Assembly (NCBI GenBank): GCA_934096945.1
Contig: CAKOND010000007.1
Span: forward strand, 3,285 to 67,284
Reading direction: 5' to 3'
Source: an uncultured Bacilli bacterium
Lineage (GTDB): Bacteria > Bacillota_I > Bacilli_A > RF39 > UBA660
Length of the DNA stretch: 64,000 nt
The notes below the pieces were generated by a model. It was not told where the DNA came from and did no database searches. It worked only from the letters and a program-made list of their open reading frames with translations. Below, in pieces: positions 25,991 through 36,037 of this stretch. Numbering within the stretch: position 1 is the stretch's first letter; every line of letters begins with the position of its first letter. The translations under genes and the position numbers were made by a program.

Positions 25991-27118
25991 ATGAGTAAAC
26001 AACAATCAAGTGGAAATGAATTAATTAAAGCATTAAATGTTTTAGTAGAAGAAAAAAACATAAGTCCAGATGTAGTTTTTGAAGCTTTACAATTAGCACT
26101 TCAAACTGCATACAAGAAAAATTTTAATTCCAAAACAAACGTTAGAGTAGATATCAATCGTGAAACTGGAGATATTAAAGTATATTCATACTATGTTGTA
26201 GTTCCTGAAATAAAGGAAGCTGAACTTGTCGAAGATGAAGAAGGAAACATAACAAGAGTTGAACCTGAAATTAATCGTGATGCTCAAATACTTTTGGAAG
26301 ATGCTCAAAAGAAAGTACCAAATATTAAAGTAGGTGAAACAATTGAAGAAGAAGTAACTCCAAAAGATTTTGGTAGAGTAGCTGCAGGCACAGCAAAACA
26401 AGTTGTAATGCAAAAAATCAGAGAAGCAGAAAAAAATAGTGTAATTGAAGAATTTTCTGATAAACAAGATGAATTAATGATTGGTATGGTGGCAATGGAA
26501 GACCAAAATAACTACTATATTGATTTAGGTAGAACCAGAGGAATACTTCCAAAAAGAGAAACAATACCTGGAGAACAAATAGTAATGGGTTCAAATATTA
26601 AAGTATATGTTAGCAAAGTTGAAAGTGGACCAAAAGGACCAATCATCAAATTATCAAGAAATAATTATGGATTTGTTAAAAGATTATTTGAACATGAAAT
26701 ACCTGAAGTTGCAAATGGAACAATTGTTATTGCTGGTGTTGCTAGAGAACCTGGTATAAGAACAAAAGTAGCTTTATATTCAGTTAATGATAGAATTGAT
26801 GCTATAGGTTCATGTATCGGTGAACGTGGTTCAAGAATAGCTGGTATTTTAAGAGAACTAAAAGGTGAAAAAGTAGATTTAGTTTTATATAGTGAAGATG
26901 CTGCAGAATATATTAAAAATGCTATGACACCAGCCAAAGATGTAATAGTATCAATACCAGATGCTGAAGTTAGAAATGCTTTAGTTATTGTGGGTAGTGA
27001 TAACTTATCAGCGGCCATAGGTAAAAAGGGAAGCAATATTAAATTAGCTAGTAAATTAACCAAATATCATTTAGAAATTAAGACTATGGAAGAAATTCAA
27101 CAAGCTGGTAACAAATAA
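25991..27118 (+). CDS. nusA: Transcription termination/antitermination factor NusA
   Basis: An RNA-polymerase-bound elongation factor that promotes pausing, termination and rRNA antitermination. The 375-residue protein has the N-terminal polymerase-binding domain (1-130), an S1 domain (about 135-200, IGMVAMEDQNNYYIDLGRT), and two KH domains (KH1 around 225-285 with GSCIGERGSRI, KH2 near 310-345 with AIGKKGSNIKLA). It lacks the acidic C-terminal repeats of proteobacterial NusA, as usual in Firmicutes. AGAGGAGAG precedes the ATG. The stop overlaps the next start by one base. Confidence 0.97.
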   Translation: MSKQQSSGNELIKALNVLVEEKNISPDVVFEALQLALQTAYKKNFNSKTNVRVDINRETGDIKVYSYYVVVPEIKEAELVEDEEGNITRVEPEINRDAQILLEDAQKKVPNIKVGETIEEEVTPKDFGRVAAGTAKQVVMQKIREAEKNSVIEEFSDKQDELMIGMVAMEDQNNYYIDLGRTRGILPKRETIPGEQIVMGSNIKVYVSKVESGPKGPIIKLSRNNYGFVKRLFEHEIPEVANGTIVIAGVAREPGIRTKVALYSVNDRIDAIGSCIGERGSRIAGILRELKGEKVDLVLYSEDAAEYIKNAMTPAKDVIVSIPDAEVRNALVIVGSDNLSAAIGKKGSNIKLASKLTKYHLEIKTMEEIQQAGNK

Positions 27119-27375
27119 TGAAAAAAGTGCCAATGCGTTCTTGCATCATTACTAAAGAAAAACTACCAAAAAAAGAATTAATTAGAGTTGTTAGAACTCC
27201 CGAAGGAGAAATAGTAATTGATGAAATAGGTAAAGCAAATGGTCGTGGAGCTTATTTAAAAAAAGATATTGAGGTTATAAAAAAAGCTAAAAATAATAAA
27301 GTATTAAATAGAGTACTTGACGTAGAAGTACCTGAATCTATTTATGAAAAACTAGAAATAATAGTACAAAAATAA
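27118..27375 (+). CDS. rnpM: YlxR/RnpM RNase P modulator (DUF448)
   Basis: An 85-residue protein of the YlxR family, located as always between nusA and infB. The signature is RSCIITKEKLPKKELIRVV and the GRGAYL motif near residue 42. In Bacillus the protein binds the RNase P RNA and inhibits RNase P. Translation is coupled to nusA by a TAATG overlap. The ylxQ (L7Ae-like) gene that usually sits between rnpM and infB is absent here. Confidence 0.93.
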   Translation: MKKVPMRSCIITKEKLPKKELIRVVRTPEGEIVIDEIGKANGRGAYLKKDIEVIKKAKNNKVLNRVLDVEVPESIYEKLEIIVQK

Positions 27376-27392
27376 CGAAAGGTTGTGATTAA

Positions 27393-29501
27393 ATGAAAGT
27401 ATCAGAGTATGCAAATGATGTAAATTTATCTGTAGCAGAAATTTTAAAAAAATGTCATGAATTAGCAATTAATGTTAATACAAAAGATGATTATTTAACA
27501 GATGATGATATCATAATGCTAGATAACACTATTAATTTAATTAGTACGGATGAAGAAATTACTTACGAAGAAGAGGAAGATATCGAAGATAAAGTAGATG
27601 AAATAATGACATCTTCCAAAGTAGATAAAACTATGAAAGAAAGTGTAAGTAAAGAAAAACTTAAGAAAAAAGATGCTAATAAACAAGAATTTAACATGTT
27701 AAAGAAAGAAATGTACAAGCATAAAAATAAACTTATGAAAAATGAAACAGACGAAAATATTGTGCTTTACAAAAATGGCATGAGTGTTAGTGAATTTGCG
27801 AGTGTTTTAAATGTTGGTGGAGCAGAAATTATTAAAAAATTAATGGAAAATGGTTTAATGTTAAGTCTAAATGAGCCAATAGATTTTGAAAATGCAGAAA
27901 TTATAGCACTTCTTTACAATAAAACTTTAAAAAGAGAAGAAACACAAGATGTTACTAACTTTGAAGAATATGAAATAATAGATAAAGAGGAAGATTTAGT
28001 AAAAAGACCACCAATAGTAACGATAATGGGACATGTTGACCATGGTAAAACAACACTTCTTGACTATATAAGAAATACCCATGTAGTTGATAAAGAATTC
28101 GGGGGAATCACACAACATATCGGAGCTTATCAAACTAAATATAAAGATGAACTTATAACATTTATTGATACTCCAGGTCATGCAGCTTTTACAGAAATGC
28201 GCGCCAGAGGTGCATCAGTTACCGACATCGTAATTATAATAGTTGCAGCTGATGATGGGGTAAAACCACAAACGAAAGAAGCAGTTGATCATGCATTAAG
28301 TGCAAACGTACCAATTGTTGTTGCTGTTAATAAAATTGATAAACCAGATGCAAACATTGATAGAGTTTTAACAGAAATGGCAGAAATCGGAATAACGCCG
28401 GAAAGCTGGGGTGGAGATATTCCATTTATAAATATATCTGCTCATACAGGTGAAGGAATTGATTTACTTCTTGAAACAATTCTTACAATTGCTGAAGTAA
28501 GTGAGTTAAAAGCTAATCCAAATCGTTATGCAGTCGGAGCCGTTATTGAATCAAGACTTGATAAAAATGTTGGTGGTATTGCATCATTCCTAATTCAAAA
28601 TGGAACACTTAGAATTGGTGACCCAATCGTTGTTGGAACAAGTTATGCTAAAGTAAGAACAATGAAAAACGATCGTGGTGAATCAGTTGTTGAAGCCGGA
28701 CCATCAACACCAGTTGAAATAACAGGTTTGACTGAAAATCCAGCAGCAGGTGATAAATTTATGGCTTTTGAAACAGAAGCAGAAGCTAAATCTGTAGCAG
28801 AAAAAAGAAAAGACGCTGCTAAAATGAATGCTGGTAAAGATAAAAAAGTATCACTTGATGATTTATTTGCAAGAGTTGATGCTGGAAATAAAGAAATTAA
28901 TGTTGTCTTAAAAGCCGATGTTCGTGGTTCCGAAGAAGCAGTAAAAAATGCCTTAGAAAAAATCAAAGAACAAGATGTTTCTGTTAAAGTTATAAGAAGT
29001 GGTATTGGTGCTATTACAGAGTCCGATGTAGTTTTAGCTAGTGCATCAAATGCTATCATAATTGGTTTTAACGTTGTAGCATCATCTAGTGCTAAAGATA
29101 TAGCCAAAGACAACAATATTGATATAAGATTATATACAATTATCTATAAGCTTGTCGAAGATATCGAAGCTGCTATAAATGGTATGTTAGATCCAGAATT
29201 TGAAGAAAAAATACTTGGTGAAGCTGAAATTAGAAAAATATTTAAGTTTTCTAAAATTGGTAACATTGCTGGTTCCTATATTACAAGTGGTACAGTAAAA
29301 AATGGTGCTCTTGCTCGTGTTATACGTGATGGTGTAGTAATTGCTAGTGATGAAAAAATAGCATCCCTTCAAAGAGAAAAAGACACAGTTAAAGAAGTTA
29401 AAAAAGGTTTTGAATGTGGTATTACTTTGGAAAAATTTAATGATTTTAAAGAAGGCGATACTATCGAAGCTTATGAAATGATCGAGGTAAAACATGCCTA
29501 A
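27393..29501 (+). CDS. infB: Translation initiation factor IF-2
   Basis: The GTPase that recruits formyl-Met-tRNA to the 30S subunit. At 702 residues it has a fairly short N-terminal region with one IF2_N motif (residues 1-50) and a second at about 130-175. The G domain carries GHVDHGKT, DTPGHAAF and NKID, followed by domains II, III and IV. The last 10 residues (YEMIEVKHA) form the usual C-terminus. ACGAAAGGTTG lies before the ATG. rbfA begins within its last codons (8-base overlap). Confidence 0.98.
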   Translation: MKVSEYANDVNLSVAEILKKCHELAINVNTKDDYLTDDDIIMLDNTINLISTDEEITYEEEEDIEDKVDEIMTSSKVDKTMKESVSKEKLKKKDANKQEFNMLKKEMYKHKNKLMKNETDENIVLYKNGMSVSEFASVLNVGGAEIIKKLMENGLMLSLNEPIDFENAEIIALLYNKTLKREETQDVTNFEEYEIIDKEEDLVKRPPIVTIMGHVDHGKTTLLDYIRNTHVVDKEFGGITQHIGAYQTKYKDELITFIDTPGHAAFTEMRARGASVTDIVIIIVAADDGVKPQTKEAVDHALSANVPIVVAVNKIDKPDANIDRVLTEMAEIGITPESWGGDIPFINISAHTGEGIDLLLETILTIAEVSELKANPNRYAVGAVIESRLDKNVGGIASFLIQNGTLRIGDPIVVGTSYAKVRTMKNDRGESVVEAGPSTPVEITGLTENPAAGDKFMAFETEAEAKSVAEKRKDAAKMNAGKDKKVSLDDLFARVDAGNKEINVVLKADVRGSEEAVKNALEKIKEQDVSVKVIRSGIGAITESDVVLASASNAIIIGFNVVASSSAKDIAKDNNIDIRLYTIIYKLVEDIEAAINGMLDPEFEEKILGEAEIRKIFKFSKIGNIAGSYITSGTVKNGALARVIRDGVVIASDEKIASLQREKDTVKEVKKGFECGITLEKFNDFKEGDTIEAYEMIEVKHA

Positions 29502-29844
29502 GTACAAAATAGCTAGAATAGCTAGTGATATTCAAAGATATCTTGGTGATATTTTAATAAATGAAGTAAATGATGATATTTTAAAGCATATAACTATCAC
29601 TGGTTGTGACTTAACAAATGATTTAAGCTATTGTAAAGTATATTTTACTTCATTTGACAACTTAGATAAATCAACTTTAGAAAAAGAAGTTAACGAAGCT
29701 GCACCATTCATGCGCGGAAAACTTAGTGAAAAACTAGAAATCAGACATACACCAGAACTAAAATTTATTTATGATAAATCGATTGCCTATGGTGAAAAAA
29801 TTGAAAAAATAATAGAGTCAATAGACAAGGGGGAAATAAAATGA
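29494..29844 (+). CDS. rbfA: Ribosome-binding factor A
   Basis: A 116-residue KH-like 30S maturation factor. It opens with a short helix (KIARIASDIQRYLGDIL), then ITGCDLTNDLSYCKVYF, and ends with LKFIYDKSIAYGEKIEKII, the standard RbfA pattern. CGAGG within the end of infB is its ribosome site. It ends in TGA, overlapping the next gene's ATG by four bases, which proves TGA is a stop here. Confidence 0.95.
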   Translation: MPKYKIARIASDIQRYLGDILINEVNDDILKHITITGCDLTNDLSYCKVYFTSFDNLDKSTLEKEVNEAAPFMRGKLSEKLEIRHTPELKFIYDKSIAYGEKIEKIIESIDKGEIK

Positions 29845-30422
29845 TTATAATGGTAAGTAAAATACCACCAAAATATAAACGGATAGTTCTAGAAGAATAT
29901 TACAAGTTCTTTCAATCAATAAATGGAGAAAAAGATATTTTAAATAAAAATCTTCGTTTTACAACTGATAAAAATAAATTAACTAATAAAGAATTAAGAA
30001 ATGAGTCTTTCATGGATGCTCTTAAAACTGTAGAAAATGATTATAACAATATTATATTTTTGTTAACATTCGAAGTTGATGGTAGCCTAACATCAGTTGC
30101 AAGAATACAATTAACAAAAGAAATAATTCGCATATGTGATATTGTTTATCTAAATTATCCAGATGATATAGAAAAATCAATGTTATTAAGTGAAATAATG
30201 CATAAAGTTGAAGAAATGGCTAGTGTAAATAAACAAAATATCGATTTTGAAATTCCTTTAGAAGATGAATTAACTTTATGTTTTGCTAATGCGTACGGAT
30301 TTGTTGATTTAACTCAAGATAATAGAATTTTTCGTGTACTCTTATTAACTAAAGTTATGAAAGAAAGAGAAATAAATGGACAAACTCTTAGTCGTAAACA
30401 AAAAAAAGAATCTAACAAGTAG
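29841..30422 (+). CDS. GNAT-like acetyltransferase domain protein, function unknown
   Basis: A 193-residue protein placed between rbfA and truB. The section VARIQLTKEIIRICDIVYLNYP and later LANAYGF-type ending (CFANAYGFVDL) are like a GNAT acetyltransferase core, where a strand, an acceptor-binding loop and a helix are followed by AxxxGF. The acetyl-CoA loop (RxxGxG/A) is not evident, so activity is uncertain. The tail is very basic. GGGGGA precedes the ATG. The last 47 bases overlap the start of truB in another frame, an unusually long overlap for this genome. Confidence 0.55.
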   Translation: MIIMVSKIPPKYKRIVLEEYYKFFQSINGEKDILNKNLRFTTDKNKLTNKELRNESFMDALKTVENDYNNIIFLLTFEVDGSLTSVARIQLTKEIIRICDIVYLNYPDDIEKSMLLSEIMHKVEEMASVNKQNIDFEIPLEDELTLCFANAYGFVDLTQDNRIFRVLLLTKVMKEREINGQTLSRKQKKESNK

Positions 30423-31215
30423 AGATGTAGTTAATAATTTAACAAAAATATTTAATACCAAAAAAATAGGCCATACAGGAACTTTGGATCCACTTGCAAC
30501 CGGGGTACTTGTATGCCTTTTTGGTAAATATACCAAACTAGTTGATTTGTTAACATCTTTAGATAAAGAATATATCGCCGAAATAAAGTTAGGCATAAAA
30601 ACTGACACCGGAGATATAACAGGTAAAATATTAGAAAATAAAAATTTTAATATAACTAAAGATAACATTATAAAAGTATTTGAAAAGTTTCCTAAAAAAT
30701 ATGAACAAACAGTGCCAAAATATTCAGCTATAAAAATAAATGGTAAAAAATTATATGAATATGCAAGAAATAATATTGAAATCGAACTACCAAAACGTGA
30801 AGTAAATATATTTTCTCTTGAGTTAATTAGTTTTGAAAAAGACATAATTAAATTTAAAACGCATGTTTCCAAAGGAACATACATTAGAAGCCTAATTGAA
30901 GACATTTGTGAAAAACTAAAAACTATAGGAACCATGAATAATTTAATTAGGACTAAACAAGGAAATTTTGATATTAAAGATTCATATACTTTAGATAATA
31001 TAAGAAATGGTAATTTTAAATTTCAAAACATTCACGAATTTTTAAAATATCCAAGTATAGAAATAAATGATGAACTAATTAAAATTATAAAAAATGGTGG
31101 TAAAATAAAAAATATTTATAAAATTGATAATAGGGTTATATTTACCTACCAAGGGAAAGATATAGCAATATATGAAAAAAATAATGAAACTTTAAAACCT
31201 TATATAATGTTTTAA
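30376..31215 (+). CDS. truB: tRNA pseudouridine-55 synthase
   Basis: Makes pseudouridine 55 in the T-loop of tRNAs. It is 279 residues long. The signature KIGHTGTLDPLATGVL contains the catalytic Asp. YSAIKINGKKLYEYAR, ISKGTYIRSL-type stretch (VSKGTYIRSLIED) and a C-terminal PUA-like tail from about residue 220 are present. The start (MDKLLVVNKKKNLTSRDVV) is the normal family start and lies inside the previous gene, with AAAGAGA as a modest ribosome site. It closes the rimP-to-truB cluster. Confidence 0.95.
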   Translation: MDKLLVVNKKKNLTSRDVVNNLTKIFNTKKIGHTGTLDPLATGVLVCLFGKYTKLVDLLTSLDKEYIAEIKLGIKTDTGDITGKILENKNFNITKDNIIKVFEKFPKKYEQTVPKYSAIKINGKKLYEYARNNIEIELPKREVNIFSLELISFEKDIIKFKTHVSKGTYIRSLIEDICEKLKTIGTMNNLIRTKQGNFDIKDSYTLDNIRNGNFKFQNIHEFLKYPSIEINDELIKIIKNGGKIKNIYKIDNRVIFTYQGKDIAIYEKNNETLKPYIMF

Positions 31216-31289
31216 AGTTTTTTAAAATTATTCTAAAAACAATTGTACATAATATTAATATATGATAAGATAAAAAAAGGAGGTAAAAC

Positions 31290-34200
31290 ATGGCCATAGA
31301 TAACATTGAAGAACTTATAAATAAAACCAACATAACAGCTTTTGTACACACTAATGACATTGTAGATGGCAAAAAATATGATGTTAATAAAATAACTGCT
31401 TTAAATCAAAAAGAATCATTTGGTTTAGCGGGAAAAGTAAACTATTACTGGTATGAAGTTGATGATGAAAAAAAGCCAACATATTATGATGTATCAATAA
31501 TTATTGAAAACAGCCAAAAAATAATTAGAACATCATGTGATTGTAGAGATTTTCGAAGTACTCGAAGCTGTAAACACATCGCGGCAGTAATTTTAAACAA
31601 CTATGAAGAGATGTTTGGCAAAACATTTGCAAATATTCCTAAAATATCAAATGAAATTCTAAAAAAATTTATATCTAACGAGGAAAATATAATAAAAAAA
31701 GAGCTTAATATAAATTTAATAATAAATGTGAATGAAAGATCAGGTAATTATTACTATTATTATAATTCCATGCAGTGTTCGATAAAAATAATGCTTGGTG
31801 ATGAAAAATTATATACATTAGGAAATCATGCATCAGCTTTTAAAACTGTATATGAAAATGGATGTGGTGAAGTATACTTTGGTAAAAGTTTTACCTATGA
31901 TCCTAAAAAATATTATCTAAATAGTGAAGGAGAAACAATTTTAAATTCTTATTTTAGTTTTTTTGAAGAATTAAGGTATAATTATATATCACCGGCATCT
32001 TTAAAAAATTTTCTAAGCAAGTTAAAAGACGTAAACTTTGTTATTAATAATTATGTAGTAGATGGTATAAATGAATATTTTCCAATAGACACGAGCTTAA
32101 TAAAAAAAGATAATAATTATGAACTTGATTTTGATCTTGAAAATATTAATCCCCTTATATCTGATGATTATGAATATGCATTTTATAAAGGAAAACTTTA
32201 TCATTTAAATAATAAAGAACAAGAACTAATTAATGAATTAAAACAAAATGAGTTAACTAAACTCATAATAACTAAGGAAAGTATTGATGATTTTAACAAA
32301 GGTCTTTTAAAAGTAGTTAGAAAAAAATTAAAAATAGATGCATCAGTGGATGATATAGTACTTCCAAGTGAAATTAAGCCAAAACTATATTTTGATATTA
32401 GAAATGATTGTGTATTAGCTAGTATTATTTTTGTTTATGACACTAAAGAAGTAGATTATTTTGATAAATCAAGTAAAGTGTTGCGAGATATAAATTTTGA
32501 AACTAAAATTTTAAATGATTTAGGCAAATATGGTTTTTCTATTGAAAATGAAAAGATAGTTTTAAAAGATATAGAACTTGAAGTAGAATTTTTAGAAAAT
32601 GGACTTGAAGAATTGGCTGCAAAATATGAAATTTTTACCACTGAAAAGTTTAAAAATGTCAAGGTTAAAAAGAAAACATCAGTTTCATCAATGTTTGGTA
32701 TAGGTCAAGATAATATTTTAAGCTATAACTTTAATCTAGGAGATATAAATAGTGATGAACTTGTAAATATTTTTGCGAGCATGAAAAATAAGAAAAAATA
32801 TTATCGTTTAAAAAATGGTGATATTCTAAATTTAGAAGATGAAGCCTTGCAAGAACTAAATAATTTAACTGAAGAATTAGAACTAAGTGATGAAGAGATT
32901 ATAAACGGTAAAGGTAGTATTCTAAAATATCGTGCTATTTACTTAGATAGTATAAAGAAAACCAAATACAACATTATTTCAACAGATAATCTATTTGACA
33001 ATTTTATAAAGAATTTTTACGAATATAAAGACTGCAAATTAAATCTAACCGATACAAGTATTCTTAGAGATTATCAATTAATTGGTGTAAAATGGCTTTA
33101 CAATTTAGCCAAAACTGGATTTGGTGGTATCCTGGCAGATGAAATGGGTTTAGGAAAAACAATTCAAGTAATATATTATATAAAACAAATGTTAAAAGAT
33201 AATGAAAAAACTAAATTTTTAATTGTGGTACCAACATCTTTGGCTTACAACTGGGAACATGAATTTAAAAGTTATGGAAATGAAATAAAACGCGTAATTT
33301 GCATCGGAGCAAAAGAAAAAAGAAAAAGTATTTTAAATAATTTAGAAGACGTAAACGTCTTAATAACAACATATGGACTTTTACGTGAAGATGAAAAGTT
33401 ATATGAAGATTTAAATTTTAACACTATGGTAATTGATGAAGCTCAAAACATAAAAAATAATCATGCTGGTATCACTAAAGTGGTAAAAAATATAAAAGCA
33501 GAAACCAAATTTGCTTTAACAGGAACTCCACTTGAAAATTCAATTTTAGAATTATGGAGCATATTTGATTTTATAATGCCAGGATATTTAGCAAATTTAA
33601 CTAAGTTTCAAAGTAAATATAAAATTAAAGATTTTGATGAAGAAGGCGAAATTTTAATCAAAGGGCTAAGTAAGCAAATCAATCCATTTATTTTACGAAG
33701 AAAGAAAACAGATGTTGTAAAAGAACTTCCAGAAAAATTAATAAATGATATATATATTGATTTAAAAGAAGAACAAAAGAAAATATATGTAGCGGAACTA
33801 AACAGAGTAAAAGAAGAAATGGATAAAATAATGAAAGAAGAAGGAATGAATAAAGCTAGATTTTTAATATTACAACTTCTTACTAAATTAAGACAAATAT
33901 GTATTGATCCAAGTATAGTATACGATAATTATAAAGATGGTTCGAACAAAATAGAACAATTAGAAAGTATTGTAAACGAATATACTAAAAATGGACATAA
34001 AGTTTTAATATTTTCATCATTTAGAACAGCCCTAAATATTGTTAAAGATACTTTAAACAAATCAAAAATAAAAACATATATGATTGATGGTTCTATTCCT
34101 GCTAAAACAAGAATGGAAATGGTAGACAGTTTTAATGAAAAAGATGATGTTAAAGTATTCTTAATTATGTTAAAGTCCGGAGGAACAGGATTAAATTTAG

Positions 34201-34478
34201 CATCTGCAGATGTGGTAATTCATTTAGATTTATGGTGGAATCCTCAAGCTGAAAATCAGGCAACAGATAGAGCACATCGTATTGGTCAAAAAAATACTGT
34301 TGAAGTAATTCATTTAATAACAAAAGGCACAATTGAAGAAAAAATATTAGAACTTCAAAATAAAAAGCGTGTTTTAAGTGACAAACTAATAGATGGGGAA
34401 TCTAGAGATAAAAATCTTATATCTGAACTTACCAAAGAAGATATTGAAAATTTATTATCATATGAAAATAAAGACTAA
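31290..34478 (+). CDS. SNF2-family helicase with N-terminal SWIM zinc finger
   Basis: A 1062-residue SF2 DNA translocase. A SWIM finger (C83-x-C85..C94-x-H96) opens the protein, followed by about 480 residues of SNF2-associated region. The helicase motor begins with GGILADEMGLGKTIQ (about 611-625), then DEAQNIKN (DEAQ box), ALTGTPLENS and the C-terminal half with LKSGGTGLNLASADVVIHLD and QATDRAHRIGQ. This architecture is that of the bacterial HepA/YwqA-like SNF2 proteins with presumed roles in transcription recycling or repair. AAAGGAGG precedes the ATG. It stands alone between truB and a shared terminator. Confidence 0.93.
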   Translation: MAIDNIEELINKTNITAFVHTNDIVDGKKYDVNKITALNQKESFGLAGKVNYYWYEVDDEKKPTYYDVSIIIENSQKIIRTSCDCRDFRSTRSCKHIAAVILNNYEEMFGKTFANIPKISNEILKKFISNEENIIKKELNINLIINVNERSGNYYYYYNSMQCSIKIMLGDEKLYTLGNHASAFKTVYENGCGEVYFGKSFTYDPKKYYLNSEGETILNSYFSFFEELRYNYISPASLKNFLSKLKDVNFVINNYVVDGINEYFPIDTSLIKKDNNYELDFDLENINPLISDDYEYAFYKGKLYHLNNKEQELINELKQNELTKLIITKESIDDFNKGLLKVVRKKLKIDASVDDIVLPSEIKPKLYFDIRNDCVLASIIFVYDTKEVDYFDKSSKVLRDINFETKILNDLGKYGFSIENEKIVLKDIELEVEFLENGLEELAAKYEIFTTEKFKNVKVKKKTSVSSMFGIGQDNILSYNFNLGDINSDELVNIFASMKNKKKYYRLKNGDILNLEDEALQELNNLTEELELSDEEIINGKGSILKYRAIYLDSIKKTKYNIISTDNLFDNFIKNFYEYKDCKLNLTDTSILRDYQLIGVKWLYNLAKTGFGGILADEMGLGKTIQVIYYIKQMLKDNEKTKFLIVVPTSLAYNWEHEFKSYGNEIKRVICIGAKEKRKSILNNLEDVNVLITTYGLLREDEKLYEDLNFNTMVIDEAQNIKNNHAGITKVVKNIKAETKFALTGTPLENSILELWSIFDFIMPGYLANLTKFQSKYKIKDFDEEGEILIKGLSKQINPFILRRKKTDVVKELPEKLINDIYIDLKEEQKKIYVAELNRVKEEMDKIMKEEGMNKARFLILQLLTKLRQICIDPSIVYDNYKDGSNKIEQLESIVNEYTKNGHKVLIFSSFRTALNIVKDTLNKSKIKTYMIDGSIPAKTRMEMVDSFNEKDDVKVFLIMLKSGGTGLNLASADVVIHLDLWWNPQAENQATDRAHRIGQKNTVEVIHLITKGTIEEKILELQNKKRVLSDKLIDGESRDKNLISELTKEDIENLLSYENKD

Positions 34479-34523
34479 AAAAGAAATGTTAATTTAGTTC
34501 TCGAACTAAATGCATTTCTTTTT
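34478..34523. terminator. Bidirectional terminator between the SNF2 gene and the serine hydrolase
   Basis: Outer stem AAAAAGAAATG/CATTTCTTTTT (34478-34488 with 34513-34523) plus an inner stem TTTAGTTC/GAACTAAA. It includes the stop codon of the minus-strand gene. Confidence 0.8.
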
Positions 34524-35934
34524 CATTTGTAAATAACTTTTCAAGCAATTGATATTCTATAGATAGATCAAGAGCAAGTCTAACAAGAACTTCTTTAGCT
34601 TTAGTGTAATCGCTACATACTATTTTTTCTTCTCCATCTGGTAAAATAAAAGTTTTCTTATTATGTTCATCAACTTTTATATTACTTATTAAAGACGGGT
34701 GAACTTGATAAATTCTATTATGAAGTCTTGGTGCGCCAACAAATAAAGTTATTTTATTTAAAGGATCAACGACAAGTTGTGTTCCTGCAAAACCTGGAGA
34801 CATAAAAGATCTACCAGAAAGTGGAGGATATACTGACAAAAATTCAGGATCAGGTTGTTTCAAATAAACTAAAGAGCCATAAAATTTTGTATATTTATCA
34901 CCATCTTTAAAACCAGTTTCAGTATCACTTATTGATAATAAACTTTCATGAGTTATCAAATTCTCATTTATCAAAGATTTAGCAAATTTTAACATATCAT
35001 CTTTATTTGAAAAAAATCCAGCATGACCGGGAGCAACTCCATATTTATGTCCTATCACATTTGCTTTAGGATCATGAACACTTCCAGGTATATTATCATA
35101 CCTAGTAATAGCCATATTATTTTCAAGAATAATACTTGAATAATTTTCATTAGCAACTTTTTCTAAATTATAAGAAGGAACATTTAAATAAGTATTATAC
35201 ATTCCACATTTTCTAAAAATCATAGTTTCTAAAAATTTATCAAACTTCATATCAGTAACTTTTTCGACCAAAACTCTTAAAATCATTGCTCCAATATCAG
35301 TATAAGCATTTTGTAACAAAATATCTTTTGGATAGGCTTGATATAAAATTTCTAAGGCTTCTTCCTTATTTTTAACACTATCCACTCTTTTAGGTGTAAC
35401 AACATTTACTCTAAACTTAAGCAAATCATATATTGTTGTATTACCCAAATTTTTAAATTCTGGAACATACATTCTTACTGGATTAAAAACATCAATTAAA
35501 TCCTCTTCTTCCAAAATTAAAATAGCTACAGCTGTAAATATTTTTGATGTTGAGGCTAAATCAAAAATAGTATCTTGTTCCATAGGTAATTCTTCTTTTA
35601 TTAAAACTCCGTCTTTAAGTATAACTTCCTGTCTATTGCCACAAATAATAGTATCTCTATTCTTAAATGTTCCAAAATCTAAAATAATACCAGGTGTAAT
35701 TTTAGACTCTTTAACAAAATTATCTATTATTTCTTTAAGCCCACTTTGTAAAAATAATTTAAGTCTAAGAGTAGTGAGACTCGCATGAGGATTTTCCCTA
35801 ATTACTTTCATAACAGGTTTAAGTAATATTTCATAATCTTTTCTTCCATAAATATCTTGTAAACATGTAATATTTGTATTATTTTGATTTTTAAGTAACG
35901 TACTTATATAATCTCGATAGATGTTATATTTCAT
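34489..35934 (-). CDS. Serine beta-lactamase-like hydrolase (class C/esterase type)
   Basis: A 481-residue member of the beta-lactamase-related serine hydrolases (PBP4*, EstB, AmpC fold). The nucleophile motif is S-T-S-K in DLASTSKIFT, the second motif appears as Y-T-D in AYTDIGAM (YxN in most members), and the third as H-A-G in PGHAGFF. The first 100 residues form a separate helical part and there is no signal peptide, so the enzyme looks cytoplasmic. I chose ATG 35934 because AGGGGGAAAG lies directly upstream; the longer frame to 36072 would run into the divergent gene. The substrate is unknown. Confidence 0.8.
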   Translation of the reverse strand: MKYNIYRDYISTLLKNQNNTNITCLQDIYGRKDYEILLKPVMKVIRENPHASLTTLRLKLFLQSGLKEIIDNFVKESKITPGIILDFGTFKNRDTIICGNRQEVILKDGVLIKEELPMEQDTIFDLASTSKIFTAVAILILEEEDLIDVFNPVRMYVPEFKNLGNTTIYDLLKFRVNVVTPKRVDSVKNKEEALEILYQAYPKDILLQNAYTDIGAMILRVLVEKVTDMKFDKFLETMIFRKCGMYNTYLNVPSYNLEKVANENYSSIILENNMAITRYDNIPGSVHDPKANVIGHKYGVAPGHAGFFSNKDDMLKFAKSLINENLITHESLLSISDTETGFKDGDKYTKFYGSLVYLKQPDPEFLSVYPPLSGRSFMSPGFAGTQLVVDPLNKITLFVGAPRLHNRIYQVHPSLISNIKVDEHNKKTFILPDGEEKIVCSDYTKAKEVLVRLALDLSIEYQLLEKLFTNEKEMHLVRELN

Positions 35935-36037
35935 AAACTTTCCCCCTAAGATAAGCATATTATAGTAAAAGTTAAAAAATTTGTCAATTTGTAGTGCATT
36001 ATTTTCCAATTTGTGGTAAAATGAAAGTGGTGAAAAT

